Assembly: GCF_022369455.1 (NCBI RefSeq)
Contig: NZ_CP059599.1
Coordinates: 276,409 to 340,408 of the forward strand
Direction: 5' to 3'
DNA length: 64,000 nucleotides
From: Campylobacter sp. RM5004
GTDB lineage: Bacteria > Campylobacterota > Campylobacteria > Campylobacterales > Campylobacteraceae
Each line of letters starts with the position of its first letter. The stretch's first letter is position 1. Below, in pieces: positions 17,965-27,154 of the stretch. The position numbers were made by a program, and so were the translations under genes. The notes below the pieces were generated by a model. That model was not told the DNA's origin. It saw only the letters and a program-made list of their open reading frames with translations, and did no database searches.

Positions 17965-19164
17965 ATGATAGAGCTTAGCAAAATATATGCTGCTAAAGAA
18001 AAAGTTTATGATGTAGCGATAAAAACGCCTTTTAATTATTCAAGATTTTTATCAAATGACAAATATAGCATTTATTTAAAATGTGAAAATCTTCAAACAA
18101 TAGGAGCTTATAAAATAAGGGGCGCTTATAATAAACTTGCAAACTTAAGTGATGAGCAAAAAAAATTAGGAGTAGTTGCAGCAAGTGCAGGAAACCACGC
18201 TCAAGGAGTAGCATTTTCTGCTTCAAAGTTTGGAATAAAAGCTTATATCGTAATGCCTGAATCAACACCGGTTAATAAAGTAAGCAGCACAGCAAACTTA
18301 GGTGCTGAAGTTATTTTAAAGGGCGATAATTTTGATGAAGCATACGCTTATGCAAAAGAGCTAGAAAAGACTAAAAATCTAACCTTTATTCATCCATTTG
18401 CAGACCCATTCGTAATGGCAGGACAAGGAACTATATTTTTAGAATTAATTGAAGAATTAAATAATATTTCTTATATCATCGTGCCTATTGGTGGGGGTGG
18501 CTTAATTAGTGGAATTGTAAGTGCAGCAAAACAAATAAATCCAAACATTAAAGTAATAGGCGTTCAAAGTAAGGGTGCTAGTGCTATGCTAAATAGCTTT
18601 AATGAAGGCAAAATCATAAATTCAAGCAAGGTAAAAACAATAGCTGATGGTATTGCTGTAAGAGATGTTAATGAAGATTGCTTTAATATAATTAAGCAAA
18701 ATGTAGATGATATAGTAATGGTTAGCGATGAAGAAATTGCTAATGCGGTTTTATTTTTATTAGAACAGCATAAACAAGTTGTAGAAGGTGCAGGAGCTGC
18801 TAGCGTAGCTGCTATAATGCACGGCAAAATCCCTAATCTAAGTGGCAATGTAGTATGTATTTTAAGTGGTGGAAATATAGATGTAACAATGCTAAATAAT
18901 ATCATTGAAAAAGGTCTAGTAAAAAGTTATAGAAAAATGCAAATATGCGTAACTTTAATTGATAAAGCAGGTGCATTGCTTGATTTAACTAAGGCTTTAA
19001 AAGATGCAGAAGCTAATATTATTAAGGTTGATTATGATAGATTTGGGGCTGATTTTGGTGATGCAAATATTACAATTACACTAGAGACTAAAGGTAAGGC
19101 TCATCAAGAACAAGTTTGTAAAGTTTTAAGCGAACAAGGATTTATTTATAAGGAGATAAGATGA
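17965..19164 (+). CDS. ilvA: Threonine ammonia-lyase (threonine dehydratase)
   Basis: PLP enzyme converting threonine to 2-oxobutanoate, the first step to isoleucine. 399 residues. The PLP lysine is in QTIGAYKIRGAYN, the phosphate loop in SAGNHAQGVA, and the glycine loop GGGGLISG follows; the C-terminal 75 residues (RKMQICVTLIDKAGALLDLT) form one ACT domain. This shorter form with one ACT domain is seen in many bacteria and may be catabolic or biosynthetic; leuA and ilvE elsewhere in the window favour biosynthesis. It overlaps glyS by four bases. Confidence 0.95.
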   Translation: MIELSKIYAAKEKVYDVAIKTPFNYSRFLSNDKYSIYLKCENLQTIGAYKIRGAYNKLANLSDEQKKLGVVAASAGNHAQGVAFSASKFGIKAYIVMPESTPVNKVSSTANLGAEVILKGDNFDEAYAYAKELEKTKNLTFIHPFADPFVMAGQGTIFLELIEELNNISYIIVPIGGGGLISGIVSAAKQINPNIKVIGVQSKGASAMLNSFNEGKIINSSKVKTIADGIAVRDVNEDCFNIIKQNVDDIVMVSDEEIANAVLFLLEQHKQVVEGAGAASVAAIMHGKIPNLSGNVVCILSGGNIDVTMLNNIIEKGLVKSYRKMQICVTLIDKAGALLDLTKALKDAEANIIKVDYDRFGADFGDANITITLETKGKAHQEQVCKVLSEQGFIYKEIR

Positions 19165-21158
19165 AAAAGTTTTTAATAGAAATAACTTGCGAAGAATTAC
19201 CGGCTATTCCTTTTTTAAAAGAAGAGCCAAATATTAAAAATAAATTAGAAACTATTTTAAATGCGAATAATATTATTTTTAGCGATTTAGAGTTTTTGTA
19301 TACTCCAAGACGCTTTTTATTCACTTTTAAAGCCAAAGAATTTTCAAAAGATAGTCAAACAGAGCTAATCGGTGCTCCTAAAGAAGTAGCCTATAAAGAT
19401 GGAAAATTAAGCAAAGCTGGTGAGAGCTTTTTAGCTAAAGCAAATATTAGCGAAAGCGAATTAGAGTTTAAAGAAATTAAAGGAAAACTTTGTTTATACG
19501 CTCTAAAAACTGAAGCAGGAAAGCATATAAAAGAATTAATAAACGATATTTTAGAAAGCTTTATAACAAGTCTTAATTTTGGTAAAAGTATGCGTTGGGG
19601 AGCAAATACTTTTAGCTTTATTCGTCCTATTACTGGGCTATGTGTTATGATGGATGATGAATTAATTAATGCGAAGTTATTTAATCAAGAATCTTGCAAG
19701 AGTACTTTCGTTCATAGAAATGTAAGTATGCAAAAAGTTGCTTTTAATACTCAAGAAGAGTATTTTAAAACCTTAAAAGAAGGCAGAGTTATTCTAAATC
19801 CTAAAGATAGATTAGAAATAATTCTAAGCGAGATAAGAAACATTGAAAAATTATGGAATTTAAAAGCGGAAATTGATGAAGAATTATTAGCAGAAGTTGT
19901 AGCAATTACTGAATATCCATCAGCGCTTTTAGGTAGTTTTGATAAAGAATTTTTACAAGTTGCACCTGAAGTAATTATTACTTCAATGAAAGAAAATCAA
20001 CGCTATTTTGCAGTATATAAAGATAATTCTTTAAGCAATAATTTTATAACGATTACAAACTCATTCAATCCTGACCTTGAAACTATTAAAAAAGGTAATG
20101 AAAAGGTTTTAAGAGCAAGACTTAGTGATGCATTATTCTTTTGGGAAAATGACTTAAAAGTTGGTTTAGAGCCTGAGAGTTTAGCAAATACAATTTATAT
20201 GCAAGAATTAGGAACGCTAAAAGATAAGCAAGCAAGAGAACTAAGCATTGCTTTAAGACTTGCAAAGATATTTGGATATGAAAACGAAAAAAATGTAAAA
20301 GATGCAATCAATCTTAGCAAGGCTGATTTAAGAACTCAAATGGTAGGAGAATTCCCAGAACTTCAAGGGATTGTAGGCTCATATTATGCTGCTAATATGG
20401 GATATTCTAGCGAAGTTTGCACAGCGATTAAAGAGCAATATTTATATGATGAATTACCAAGCACAAAGCTTAGCAAAATTATCATCCTTGCAACAAGACT
20501 TGATACCTTAATGGGGCTTTTTAGTATCAATAAACTTCCAAGTGGTAATAAAGACCCTTACGCATTAAGAAGAGCGGCTTTAAGTATTATTAAAATTTTA
20601 ATTGATTTAGGCGTTAAATTTAATCTTTTAGATTTATTAGGAGAGTTTAAAGGACTTTATAAAGCTTATGATATTTCAAAATTAATTAGCTTTATTAATG
20701 ATAGATTTTCGGCTTTATATCCTGTGAATTCATCTTATATTAAAGCAGTTTTAAATGCTAATAATACTGATATAGTAACGATTGATGAAAATATTAATGC
20801 TTTAATTACTTTATCAAAAGATAAAGATTATGAGAGCAAAATCTCAACATTTAAAAGACTTGCAAACATTATTAAAGATAGTAAAGACTTATATTGTGAT
20901 GAAAGCAAGTTAAGTAATGAATATGAAAGAAAATTACACAAAGCTTATAAAGATATTAGCTTTAGCGAAAATGTTAGCGATAATTTAGCTGCGATTTTTG
21001 CACTTAAGCCTATTATTGATGAGTTTTTTGATAATGTTATGATTAATGTTGATGATTTAGAGATTAAAAATAATCGTTTAGCTCTAGTTTATAGCATTTA
21101 TAAGCATATTGCAAGTATTGCTGATTTAAAAGAAGTAAGTTTTGAAAACAATATTTAA
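19161..21158 (+). CDS. glyS: Glycyl-tRNA synthetase beta subunit
   Basis: Beta chain of the alpha2beta2 glycyl-tRNA synthetase; binds tRNA-Gly and supports aminoacylation by the GlyQ catalytic chain, which is not in this window. 665 residues, slightly short of the usual 690. Motifs: FLIEITCEELPAIPF at the start, GKSMRWG and FIRPITGLCVM, the HD-like LVGEFPELQGIVGSYYA region (as MVGEFPELQG), and a C-terminal DALR-type anticodon domain (ALKPIIDEFFDNVMIN). ATG lies in the ilvA stop. Confidence 0.97.
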   Translation: MKKFLIEITCEELPAIPFLKEEPNIKNKLETILNANNIIFSDLEFLYTPRRFLFTFKAKEFSKDSQTELIGAPKEVAYKDGKLSKAGESFLAKANISESELEFKEIKGKLCLYALKTEAGKHIKELINDILESFITSLNFGKSMRWGANTFSFIRPITGLCVMMDDELINAKLFNQESCKSTFVHRNVSMQKVAFNTQEEYFKTLKEGRVILNPKDRLEIILSEIRNIEKLWNLKAEIDEELLAEVVAITEYPSALLGSFDKEFLQVAPEVIITSMKENQRYFAVYKDNSLSNNFITITNSFNPDLETIKKGNEKVLRARLSDALFFWENDLKVGLEPESLANTIYMQELGTLKDKQARELSIALRLAKIFGYENEKNVKDAINLSKADLRTQMVGEFPELQGIVGSYYAANMGYSSEVCTAIKEQYLYDELPSTKLSKIIILATRLDTLMGLFSINKLPSGNKDPYALRRAALSIIKILIDLGVKFNLLDLLGEFKGLYKAYDISKLISFINDRFSALYPVNSSYIKAVLNANNTDIVTIDENINALITLSKDKDYESKISTFKRLANIIKDSKDLYCDESKLSNEYERKLHKAYKDISFSENVSDNLAAIFALKPIIDEFFDNVMINVDDLEIKNNRLALVYSIYKHIASIADLKEVSFENNI

Positions 21159-21873
21159 AAACTATAAAGCTGCAAGTTTTAGAGCAAAAACTAGCAGCTT
21201 TAAACCCATTAAAAACATTGATTATGTAGATATTAAAGAGCTTTTGTTTTTAGATAAAGAATTTAATATCTTAAAAGATAATATGAATAACTTTTTAAAT
21301 GAATCATTATATCAGCATTGTTTATTAGCAGGGGCTAAAGGCTGTGGAAAATCAAGCTTAATAAAGGCTATTTTTAATGAGTTTAGTAATAGTGATTTAA
21401 GAATAGTTGAGGTTTTTAAAGAAGACTTGAATGATTTAAGATATATTATTGATGATTTAAGCGAGTTAGAATATAAATTTGTAATATTTTTAGATGATAT
21501 AAGTTTTGAGATAAACGATGATAGTTTTAAGGCTTTAAAACCTATTTTAGATGGCGGATTAGAAAGACTTAGTAATAATATTATGTTTATTCTAAGTTCA
21601 AATTATAAAAATCTTTTAAAATCAAATAATTTAAATTATCAAGATGCAGATTTTAACGATGAAAGTGATGATAGATTTGCATTAAAAGAACGCTTTGGAA
21701 TATGGCTAAATTTTTATTCAATTTCACAAGAGCAGTATTTAAGCATAGTAAAATCATTTTTTAAAGATGAGTATAACGATGAAATAAGAGCAAAGGCTTT
21801 AGAATTTGCAAATCTTAAAGCTGCTAGAAATGGTCGTATTGCTAAGCAATTTTATGAAATTTATAGGAAGTAA
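21142..21873 (+). CDS. DUF815 family AAA+ ATPase
   Basis: 243-residue predicted ATPase: Walker A GAKGCGKSSL (about 62-71), Walker B FVIFLDDISF (about 113-122), sensor-like FILSSNYKN, and the DUF815 tail RFGIWLNFYSISQEQYLSIV with NGRIAKQFYE. DUF815 proteins are cytosolic AAA+ ATPases of unknown duty. Start TTG at 21142 inside the glyS end; the following gene starts one base after its stop, so it is part of the same long transcript. Confidence 0.88.
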   Translation: MKTIFKNYKAASFRAKTSSFKPIKNIDYVDIKELLFLDKEFNILKDNMNNFLNESLYQHCLLAGAKGCGKSSLIKAIFNEFSNSDLRIVEVFKEDLNDLRYIIDDLSELEYKFVIFLDDISFEINDDSFKALKPILDGGLERLSNNIMFILSSNYKNLLKSNNLNYQDADFNDESDDRFALKERFGIWLNFYSISQEQYLSIVKSFFKDEYNDEIRAKALEFANLKAARNGRIAKQFYEIYRK

Positions 21874-21874
21874 A

Positions 21875-22522
21875 ATGATAAATGGAGCTAGTATTTTTAA
21901 AGCATTATTAAAAAATAATTTAGTAAGACCAATAGAACTACAAAATTATGATGATTTTCATAAATTTTTAGCAATAATTCTAAGCACAAATAAGATAGAA
22001 AAAGTTTTTGTAAATCTTGAAATTCCTATTTCAAATTCCATTGAAAAGTTAGCTGAAATTGATGTAAAAGAATTAGCAATACTAATTAAACCAAGTGGCT
22101 TTTATAATACAAAGGCAAAAAAGCTAAATGATTTAGCAAAAGCTATTATAAAAGACTTTTCAAGCTTTGATGAATTTATGCAAAATGCAGATTTTGAATG
22201 GTTTTTAAAAATTAAAGGTGTAGGTTTTGATACGGCTTTAATGCTTAATAATTTTCTTTTAAAAAAGCCTAGTTTAGTAATAAATGCAAATGCAAAAAAA
22301 CTTTTAAATATTTTAGATTTTACATTTGAAAGCTATGAAGAAGCAAGTGAGATTTTAAGCGAAGGTTTAGATGATGAGTATTTTTATAAAGCCTTAAATA
22401 CTGATAATTTAGCTGATATTTATATGAGTTTTTCAGCTAGCATTGATAATCTTATGCAAGATCATTATAAAAATAAAGATTTTGATGAATTAGGTAAAAA
22501 AGTTTTAAAGGAGCTAAGATGA
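21875..22522 (+). CDS. HhH-GPD DNA glycosylase-like protein (MagIII/endonuclease III type)
   Basis: 215 residues. The helix-hairpin-helix LKIKGVGFDTALMLNNFLL (trimmed: KIKGVGFDTALML) and the fold around LAIILSTNKIEKV and IKPSGFYNTKAKKL match endonuclease III/MagIII 3-methyladenine glycosylases. However, the aspartate expected just after the hairpin (VVDKY-like in MagIII, VDTH in Nth) reads VINAN here, so the catalytic Asp looks replaced by Asn. No Fe-S cysteines at the C-terminus. A dispersed repeat copy codes IPISNS near residue 50. Start ATG at 21875, after AGGAAG; a longer frame from 21806 is unlikely. Confidence 0.75.
   Translation: MINGASIFKALLKNNLVRPIELQNYDDFHKFLAIILSTNKIEKVFVNLEIPISNSIEKLAEIDVKELAILIKPSGFYNTKAKKLNDLAKAIIKDFSSFDEFMQNADFEWFLKIKGVGFDTALMLNNFLLKKPSLVINANAKKLLNILDFTFESYEEASEILSEGLDDEYFYKALNTDNLADIYMSFSASIDNLMQDHYKNKDFDELGKKVLKELR
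22021..22039 (-). repeat. Dispersed repeat copy inside a coding sequence
   Basis: AATTCCTATTTCAAATTCC lies in frame in the HhH glycosylase gene and encodes IPISNS in the N-terminal half. The same sequence supplies the C-terminal IPISNS of the ung gene product. It keeps the frame open. Confidence 0.8.
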
Positions 22523-23088
22523 ATATAAGCGATTTTAAAATAGTTGATTTTAAAGAATCTAATTTCATAAAGCCACTTCGTGCAAGTTATGTGATAAATA
22601 CTCATAAGGTTGATTGGGATTTTATAAAATCTTTTGATTGCGTTAGTATAATGCTTTATCATAAAGCTAAAGATAGCTTTATATTTGTAAAACAATTTAG
22701 AGCACCGCTTTATTATCACGAAAATTGTGCTAATTTAGAAAATGGCTTTTCAATTGAGCTTTGTAGCGGAATAATTGATAAAGACAAAAGCTTAGAAGAA
22801 ATTGCTTTAGATGAATGTATTGAAGAGCTAGGATTTAAGCCAAAAAAATTAATTTATATTGATAAATTTTACACAGGATTTGGCAGTGGAGTGAGTGCTC
22901 AGCATTTGTTTTTTGCAGAAGTTAGCGATGATGATATAGTAGGAGTTGGCGGCGGCGTTGATAATGGCGAGTTTATAGAAAGCGTTTGGGTAAGTCTTAG
23001 TGAATATGATAGCTTTTTTGCAAACAATAAAAGAAGTGCTTTGATTGATTTTGCTAATTTATGGTTTAGACATATTTATAAAAAATAA
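22519..23088 (+). CDS. Nudix hydrolase
   Basis: 189-residue nucleoside-diphosphate-X pyrophosphatase. The Nudix box runs from GIIDKDKSLEEIALDECIEE into ELGF (about residues 88-110); the usual REUXEE reads DECIEE, so Arg is Asp but the metal-binding glutamates are kept. Upstream FVKQFRAPLYYHE and downstream FYTGFGSGVSAQHLFFAEV resemble ADP-ribose/UDP-sugar pyrophosphatases, the likely activity. ATG overlaps the glycosylase stop; the transcript ends at the inverted repeat 23100-23143. Confidence 0.88.
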   Translation: MNISDFKIVDFKESNFIKPLRASYVINTHKVDWDFIKSFDCVSIMLYHKAKDSFIFVKQFRAPLYYHENCANLENGFSIELCSGIIDKDKSLEEIALDECIEELGFKPKKLIYIDKFYTGFGSGVSAQHLFFAEVSDDDIVGVGGGVDNGEFIESVWVSLSEYDSFFANNKRSALIDFANLWFRHIYKK

Positions 23089-23099
23089 TTATTCAAATT

Positions 23100-23143
23100 C
23101 CTAATTCAAATTCCATAAAAATTATTCAAGAATTTGAATTAGG
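23100..23143. terminator. Repeat-derived hairpin after the Nudix gene
   Basis: CCTAATTCAAATTC (23100-23113) pairs with GAATTTGAATTAGG (23130-23143), 14-bp perfect arms, 16-base loop, followed by CTTTTAATT. Position 12 bases after the stop supports a terminator role. Confidence 0.65.
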
Positions 23144-23285
23144 CTTTTAATTCATACAATTTAGAATTATTAAAATCAAACTAATAATATATTAATAAAA
23201 ATCAAAATAGTTACCTTTAGTAACATTTATTCGCTAGACTGCAAACCTTACCCGACATCTCTTATCTAATTCTTAAGGAGATTTT

Positions 23286-24734
23286 TTGAATAAAAATTAT
23301 TTATTAAATATAAACAATATCAAAACAGAAGCTCTAGCAGCTTTAGTAGTTGGCTTTGCGATAATCCCTGAAGCCATAGCTTTTAGCTTGATTGCAGGTG
23401 TAAATCCTAAGGTTGGAATATACGCTAGTATTTGCATATTATTAGTTAGTTCTATTGCGGGTGGAAGACCTGCGTTAATTTCAGCTGCAACAGGTGCTAT
23501 GGCTTTGCTTATGATTGATTTGGTGAAAGGCTATGGGCTTGATTATTTAATGGCTGCAGGTATTTTGGCTGGTATTTTTCAAATACTTTTTGGAGTTTTA
23601 AAAGTAGCTAGATTTATGAGTTTTATACCTCGTTCAGTTATGGTAGGCTTTGTTAATGCTTTGGCAATTTTGATTTTTATGGCTCAGCTTGATGAAATTT
23701 TTAAGGCAAATTCATTAGGGCTTGCAATAATTTGCATTGCTTTAGGCATAATTTATTTATTTCCTTTACTTCCTAAAATAGGCAAGATGATACCTAGTTC
23801 TTTAGTAGCTATTGTGTTAATAACTATTATTAGCATTAGTGCTGGTTTTGATGTTAGAACTATTAAAGACTTAGGCGAATTACCAAGCGAATTGCCACAT
23901 TTTTTAATTCCAAATATTCCTTTAAATCTTGAAACATTACAAATTATTTTGCCTTATTCATTAAGCCTTGCAATGGTTGGAATAATGGAAAGCTTAATGA
24001 CGGCAAATGTTTTAGATGAGCTAACTGCAACGAAAAGTAACAAAAATCGTGAATGTATAGGGCAAGGTTTAGCAAATATTAGCACAGGATTTTTTGGTGG
24101 AATGGCAGGTTGTGGAATGATAGGTCAATCTATGATAAATGTAAAATCAGGTGCAAGAACAAGGCTTTCTACATTTTTAGCTGGTGCTTTTTTGTGTATT
24201 ATAATAGTTTCTTTAGCTGATTTTGTAAATTACATTCCTATGGGTGTTTTAGTAGCTATTATGATAATGGTATCAATTGGAACTTTTGATTTTAGTTCAA
24301 TTAAAAAATTAAAAAGCTTTCCTTTTTCAGCAAATGCCGTTATGATTACAACCGTTATTGCCACTATATTTACACATAATTTAGCAATAGGTGTTGTAAT
24401 AGGGGTTTTGCTTGAAGCTTTATTTTTTGCTAATAAAGTTTCTTATTTTTTAAATTGTAAGAAAAGTTTAGATAATGGTGTTAAAACTTATAAATTTTAT
24501 GGACAGATATTTTTTAAGAGTGTTGATAAATTTTATGATGAATTTAACTTTGATGAGAAATGTGAATGTATTATAATTGATGTTAGCAAAGCACATTTTT
24601 GGGATGTTAGTGCTATTTATGCTCTTGATAAGATTATTTCAAAGTTTAAAGATAAAGGCACAAAAGTTGAGATAATAGGCATAAATATAGCAAGTTCATA
24701 TATGATGAAAAAATTTAGTATTAATAAAAATTAA
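23286..24734 (+). CDS. SulP-family anion permease with STAS domain
   Basis: 482-residue membrane transporter (sulfate, bicarbonate or dicarboxylate; substrate not readable). The SulP start [21 protein letters not shown] and [37 protein letters not shown] are family motifs; 10-12 helices end near residue 385, then a short STAS domain with [19 protein letters not shown]. The start is TTG, set by AAGGAG seven bases before. The gap upstream (23144-23285) has the small inverted repeat GTTACCTTTAGTAAC near 23211, a possible regulator site, and ATAATATATTAATA promoter-like sequence. Confidence 0.92.
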   Translation: MNKNYLLNINNIKTEALAALVVGFAIIPEAIAFSLIAGVNPKVGIYASICILLVSSIAGGRPALISAATGAMALLMIDLVKGYGLDYLMAAGILAGIFQILFGVLKVARFMSFIPRSVMVGFVNALAILIFMAQLDEIFKANSLGLAIICIALGIIYLFPLLPKIGKMIPSSLVAIVLITIISISAGFDVRTIKDLGELPSELPHFLIPNIPLNLETLQIILPYSLSLAMVGIMESLMTANVLDELTATKSNKNRECIGQGLANISTGFFGGMAGCGMIGQSMINVKSGARTRLSTFLAGAFLCIIIVSLADFVNYIPMGVLVAIMIMVSIGTFDFSSIKKLKSFPFSANAVMITTVIATIFTHNLAIGVVIGVLLEALFFANKVSYFLNCKKSLDNGVKTYKFYGQIFFKSVDKFYDEFNFDEKCECIIIDVSKAHFWDVSAIYALDKIISKFKDKGTKVEIIGINIASSYMMKKFSINKN

Positions 24735-24754
24735 AATAATTTTTAAAAGGTGAA

Positions 24755-25612
24755 ATGAAGATGAAACAATATATTTTAGCTTGCATAGATACTAAAGAAA
24801 ACGCAAAAGGCGTTTGTGATGCTGCGATTTATTTTGCGAATTTGTTAGGAGCTGGTGTTACGCTTTTACACGCATTAGAGCAAAGTGATGATTTAGAGAT
24901 AAATATCACTATAAATCCTAATTTTGAGCCAAAGGTTTTTGAAGAATTTGCAAAACATAAAGAAAAAGATGAACAAGCTAAAGATAAAGATGGGAAAGAA
25001 TTATTAAACTATTATCAAAACTATTGCGAAAACGCAGGAGTAATTACTAATACCCTTCATCTTCATGGAGATTTAGCTAATTTAATCACTATTATTGAAA
25101 AAGATTATAAATTATTAGTGGTAGGAAAATTACTTGATAACGAACAAGATTTGCAGATAAAAGAAATTATAAAAAGCGTTAATCTTCCTATTTTATTAGC
25201 AAATAAAGATTTTCATTCTATTGATAAAGCATTATATGCTTATGATGGAAGCGATAATTTAGACAAAGCTTTAAACAAAGTTTTAGTAAATCCAATAATC
25301 AAAAATGCTTCAAGAGTTTTAATTCATCTAAGCAAAGATGAGAAAAAAGCTAAAGAGATTTTAGAAAAAGGAAAAAAAGTTTTTGATAAATACAATAAAG
25401 CAATAAGCCTTGAGATATTAGACAGAACTAGTCCTAGTGATTTGGTAGATTACGCACATAATAATAATTTTGATATTATCGTAATGGGAGCTTATAAAAA
25501 TATGGCGATAAAACATATAATTTTTGGCTCTTTTACAAACGAAGTTTTAAAAAAATCAAAGCTACCTTTACTAATCTTAAAAAATTACAAAGAATTTGAA
25601 ATAGGAATTTAA
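24755..25612 (+). CDS. Tandem universal stress protein
   Basis: 285 residues built of two UspA domains. The first (residues 4-150) begins QYILACIDTKENAK and lacks the ATP-binding glycine signature; the second ends IIVMGAYKNMAIKHIIFGSFTNEVLKKSKLPLLIL (core IVMGAYKNMAIKHIIFGS), the G-2x-G-9x-G(S/T) type loop of ATP-binding Usp proteins. Cytosolic. It follows the SulP gene after 20 bases, so probably one operon, an arrangement seen with SulP/Usp pairs elsewhere. The last residues EFEIGI are encoded by the dispersed repeat, suggesting an altered C-terminus. Confidence 0.9.
   Translation: MKMKQYILACIDTKENAKGVCDAAIYFANLLGAGVTLLHALEQSDDLEINITINPNFEPKVFEEFAKHKEKDEQAKDKDGKELLNYYQNYCENAGVITNTLHLHGDLANLITIIEKDYKLLVVGKLLDNEQDLQIKEIIKSVNLPILLANKDFHSIDKALYAYDGSDNLDKALNKVLVNPIIKNASRVLIHLSKDEKKAKEILEKGKKVFDKYNKAISLEILDRTSPSDLVDYAHNNNFDIIVMGAYKNMAIKHIIFGSFTNEVLKKSKLPLLILKNYKEFEIGI
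25592..25610 (+). repeat. Dispersed repeat copy forming a protein C-terminus
   Basis: GAATTTGAAATAGGAATTT supplies the last codons and part of the stop of the universal stress protein gene (…EFEIGI, TAA). Confidence 0.8.
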
Positions 25613-25614
25613 AT

Positions 25615-25649
25615 TTTAAGTTTATTTTAAGAACGGGGGGGGGTATTAT
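25615..25649 (+). promoter_or_regulatory. Poly-G phase-variable promoter of the beta-barrel operon
   Basis: TTTAAG at 25615-25620, 23 bases, then TATTAT at 25644-25649. The nine bases directly before the -10 box (25635-25643) are all G. TTTAAGTTTA fits the Campylobacter -35-type element. Slippage of the G run would change promoter spacing and expression of the two genes downstream. The same arrangement recurs at 27091 and 59361. Confidence 0.75.
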
Positions 25650-25679
25650 TCTTCTTTTAAGTTTTTAAAAGGAGAAAAT

Positions 25680-26339
25680 ATGAAAAAATTGTTATTTTCA
25701 ACAATTTGTTTAGGTGCATTATGCGTTGGTGCTAATGCTGATTATTACTCAGGTATTGAGTTTGGCTCAATAACAAATAAAGCAAACGAAGGCGAGAGCA
25801 TAGGAAATATGTTTAGCATCGGTGCTTATATTCGTGATTATAAAGAAAGCGATGAAAACTCAAGCTTCGTAAAATCATTTAGAGTAGGCTACGATACAAA
25901 GACTAAAGATAATTATGGCTATACAAATGTAAATGCAGAGCTTTTACTTGGATATGGTATGTATTTTTCATCTGATTTTAGTCTAAACTTATTAGCAGGT
26001 GCTGGAATTAATCTTGCAGAAGAAAATTATAAACCACGCAATGATTCAATTAGCGTTCATACACCATACGCAAAAGTAGGATTTAGCACACTTGCTAAGT
26101 TTGGCGAGAGCAAACAATTTGGCGTTACTTTAGATGCTTATTTTAATCGCTATTTAGATTATGACATAATTGAAGATAGAAAAGAAAACTTCTTTAGTGC
26201 AGAGCTAGGTGCTTTATATAAATTTAATTCAAGCAAAGAAGGTTTATATACTAAAATTAATGTAGGAACAAAAGATTCATTATTTTCAGACAAACTAAAC
26301 AATACTTATTTTAATATTGGCTTAGGCTATAAATTCTAA
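25680..26339 (+). CDS. Small outer-membrane beta-barrel protein, paralogue 1
   Basis: 219 residues with a Sec signal (MKKLLFSTICLGALCVGANA) and a mature chain of alternating polar/aromatic strands ending FNIGLGYKF; a C-terminal Phe is the recognition signal of the BAM complex. The size suggests an 8-10 stranded barrel. No family recognised. Paralogue of the genes at 26349 and 27155: all share AYIRDYKE/LKSYKE, LGYGMYF-like turns, ELGALYKF and a final LGYKF/LGFHF. Driven by a poly-G promoter, so probably phase variable and surface exposed. Confidence 0.82.
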   Translation: MKKLLFSTICLGALCVGANADYYSGIEFGSITNKANEGESIGNMFSIGAYIRDYKESDENSSFVKSFRVGYDTKTKDNYGYTNVNAELLLGYGMYFSSDFSLNLLAGAGINLAEENYKPRNDSISVHTPYAKVGFSTLAKFGESKQFGVTLDAYFNRYLDYDIIEDRKENFFSAELGALYKFNSSKEGLYTKINVGTKDSLFSDKLNNTYFNIGLGYKF

Positions 26340-26348
26340 GGAGATTAG

Positions 26349-27032
26349 ATGAAAAAATTATTATTTTCATTAATTTCTTTAAGTGCTTTAAATGCTGGAG
26401 TTTATACTGGTTTTGACATTGGAGCTGCAAAATTATCACAAAGTTTTGATGAAAATGTTATTAAAAATATGGCTCAATTTGGTTTATATCTTAAATCTTA
26501 TAAAGAAAAAGATAGCGAGTCAAGCTTCGTTGGTACTATCAAAATGGATTACAATCAATCAACTTATGAGCTTACAATAAATAACGAAAGAGCATATAAG
26601 GATACATTTTCGCAAACTTCATTTAAGGCTTTAGTTGGTTATGGTTTTTATGAAAGTTCTAGTATAGATACAAGCTTTAATATCTTATTAGGTCTTGGCG
26701 TAAATAATGCTAAATTAAAATCAAGTATAGTAGAAGATAGTGTAAGCGCTAATGCTAATGCTTTAATACTTGGCTTAGGTGGATTGATGAAATTCGGTGA
26801 GACTAAGCAATTTATGATAAGTTTTGATGGATATTATAATCACTACACTAAATACGAAGATTTTGAAAATAGAAGCAAAAACGCAATAGATGTTGAGCTA
26901 GGGGCTTTATATAAGTTTAGTAAAGATGATAGCGGAACCTTTGCAAGTATTAAAGCTGGAAGAAAAGATATATTATTTTCAGAAAAAACAGGTAGCTCAT
27001 TTGTAAATATTGGCTTAGGCTATAAATTCTAA
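26349..27032 (+). CDS. Small outer-membrane beta-barrel protein, paralogue 2
   Basis: 227 residues; short Sec signal MKKLLFSLISLSALNAG, then a beta-barrel pattern ending FVNIGLGYKF. Follows paralogue 1 by nine bases with AAGGAG, so it is co-transcribed from the poly-G promoter at 25615. Closest to paralogue 1 in FGLYLKSYKEKDSESSFV, VELGALYKFS and KAGRKDILFSEK (compare VGTKDSLFSDK). Its transcript ends at the hairpin 27047-27066. Confidence 0.82.
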   Translation: MKKLLFSLISLSALNAGVYTGFDIGAAKLSQSFDENVIKNMAQFGLYLKSYKEKDSESSFVGTIKMDYNQSTYELTINNERAYKDTFSQTSFKALVGYGFYESSSIDTSFNILLGLGVNNAKLKSSIVEDSVSANANALILGLGGLMKFGETKQFMISFDGYYNHYTKYEDFENRSKNAIDVELGALYKFSKDDSGTFASIKAGRKDILFSEKTGSSFVNIGLGYKF

Positions 27033-27046
27033 TTTAACTAATTTTA

Positions 27047-27066
27047 TCCGTGCTTTTTGGCACGGA
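27047..27066 (+). terminator. Rho-independent terminator
   Basis: TCCGTGC, six-base loop TTTTTG, GCACGGA, then CTTCTTTTG; 14 bases after the stop of beta-barrel gene 2. An identical stem follows gene 3 at 27893. Confidence 0.85.
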
Positions 27067-27090
27067 CTTCTTTTGATTTTCATTTATTTT

Positions 27091-27126
27091 TTTAAGTTTA
27101 TTTTAAGAACTGGGGGGGGGTATTAT
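27091..27126 (+). promoter_or_regulatory. Poly-G phase-variable promoter of beta-barrel gene 3
   Basis: TTTAAGTTTATTTTAAGAAC, then T and nine G (27112-27120), then TATTAT (27121-27126). Identical to the 25615 promoter except for one extra T before the G run, so the -35-to-minus-10 spacing is 24 instead of 23 bases at the same G count. The two promoters may therefore be in different expression states in this genome. Confidence 0.75.
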
Positions 27127-27154
27127 TCTCTTTTTGACTTTAAAAGGAGAATGA

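Noticed and set aside
18489-18505. G-rich run in ilvA (GGTGGGGGTGG) as a phase-variable tract
   Set aside because: It encodes the conserved glycine loop GGGGL that binds the PLP phosphate, and the longest uninterrupted G run is only five.
23144-23285. Riboswitch in the leader of the SulP gene
   Set aside because: The stretch CGCTAGACTGCAAACCTTACC is a little richer in GC than its surroundings, but I could not fold it into a known riboswitch core; only a 5-bp inverted repeat is clear.
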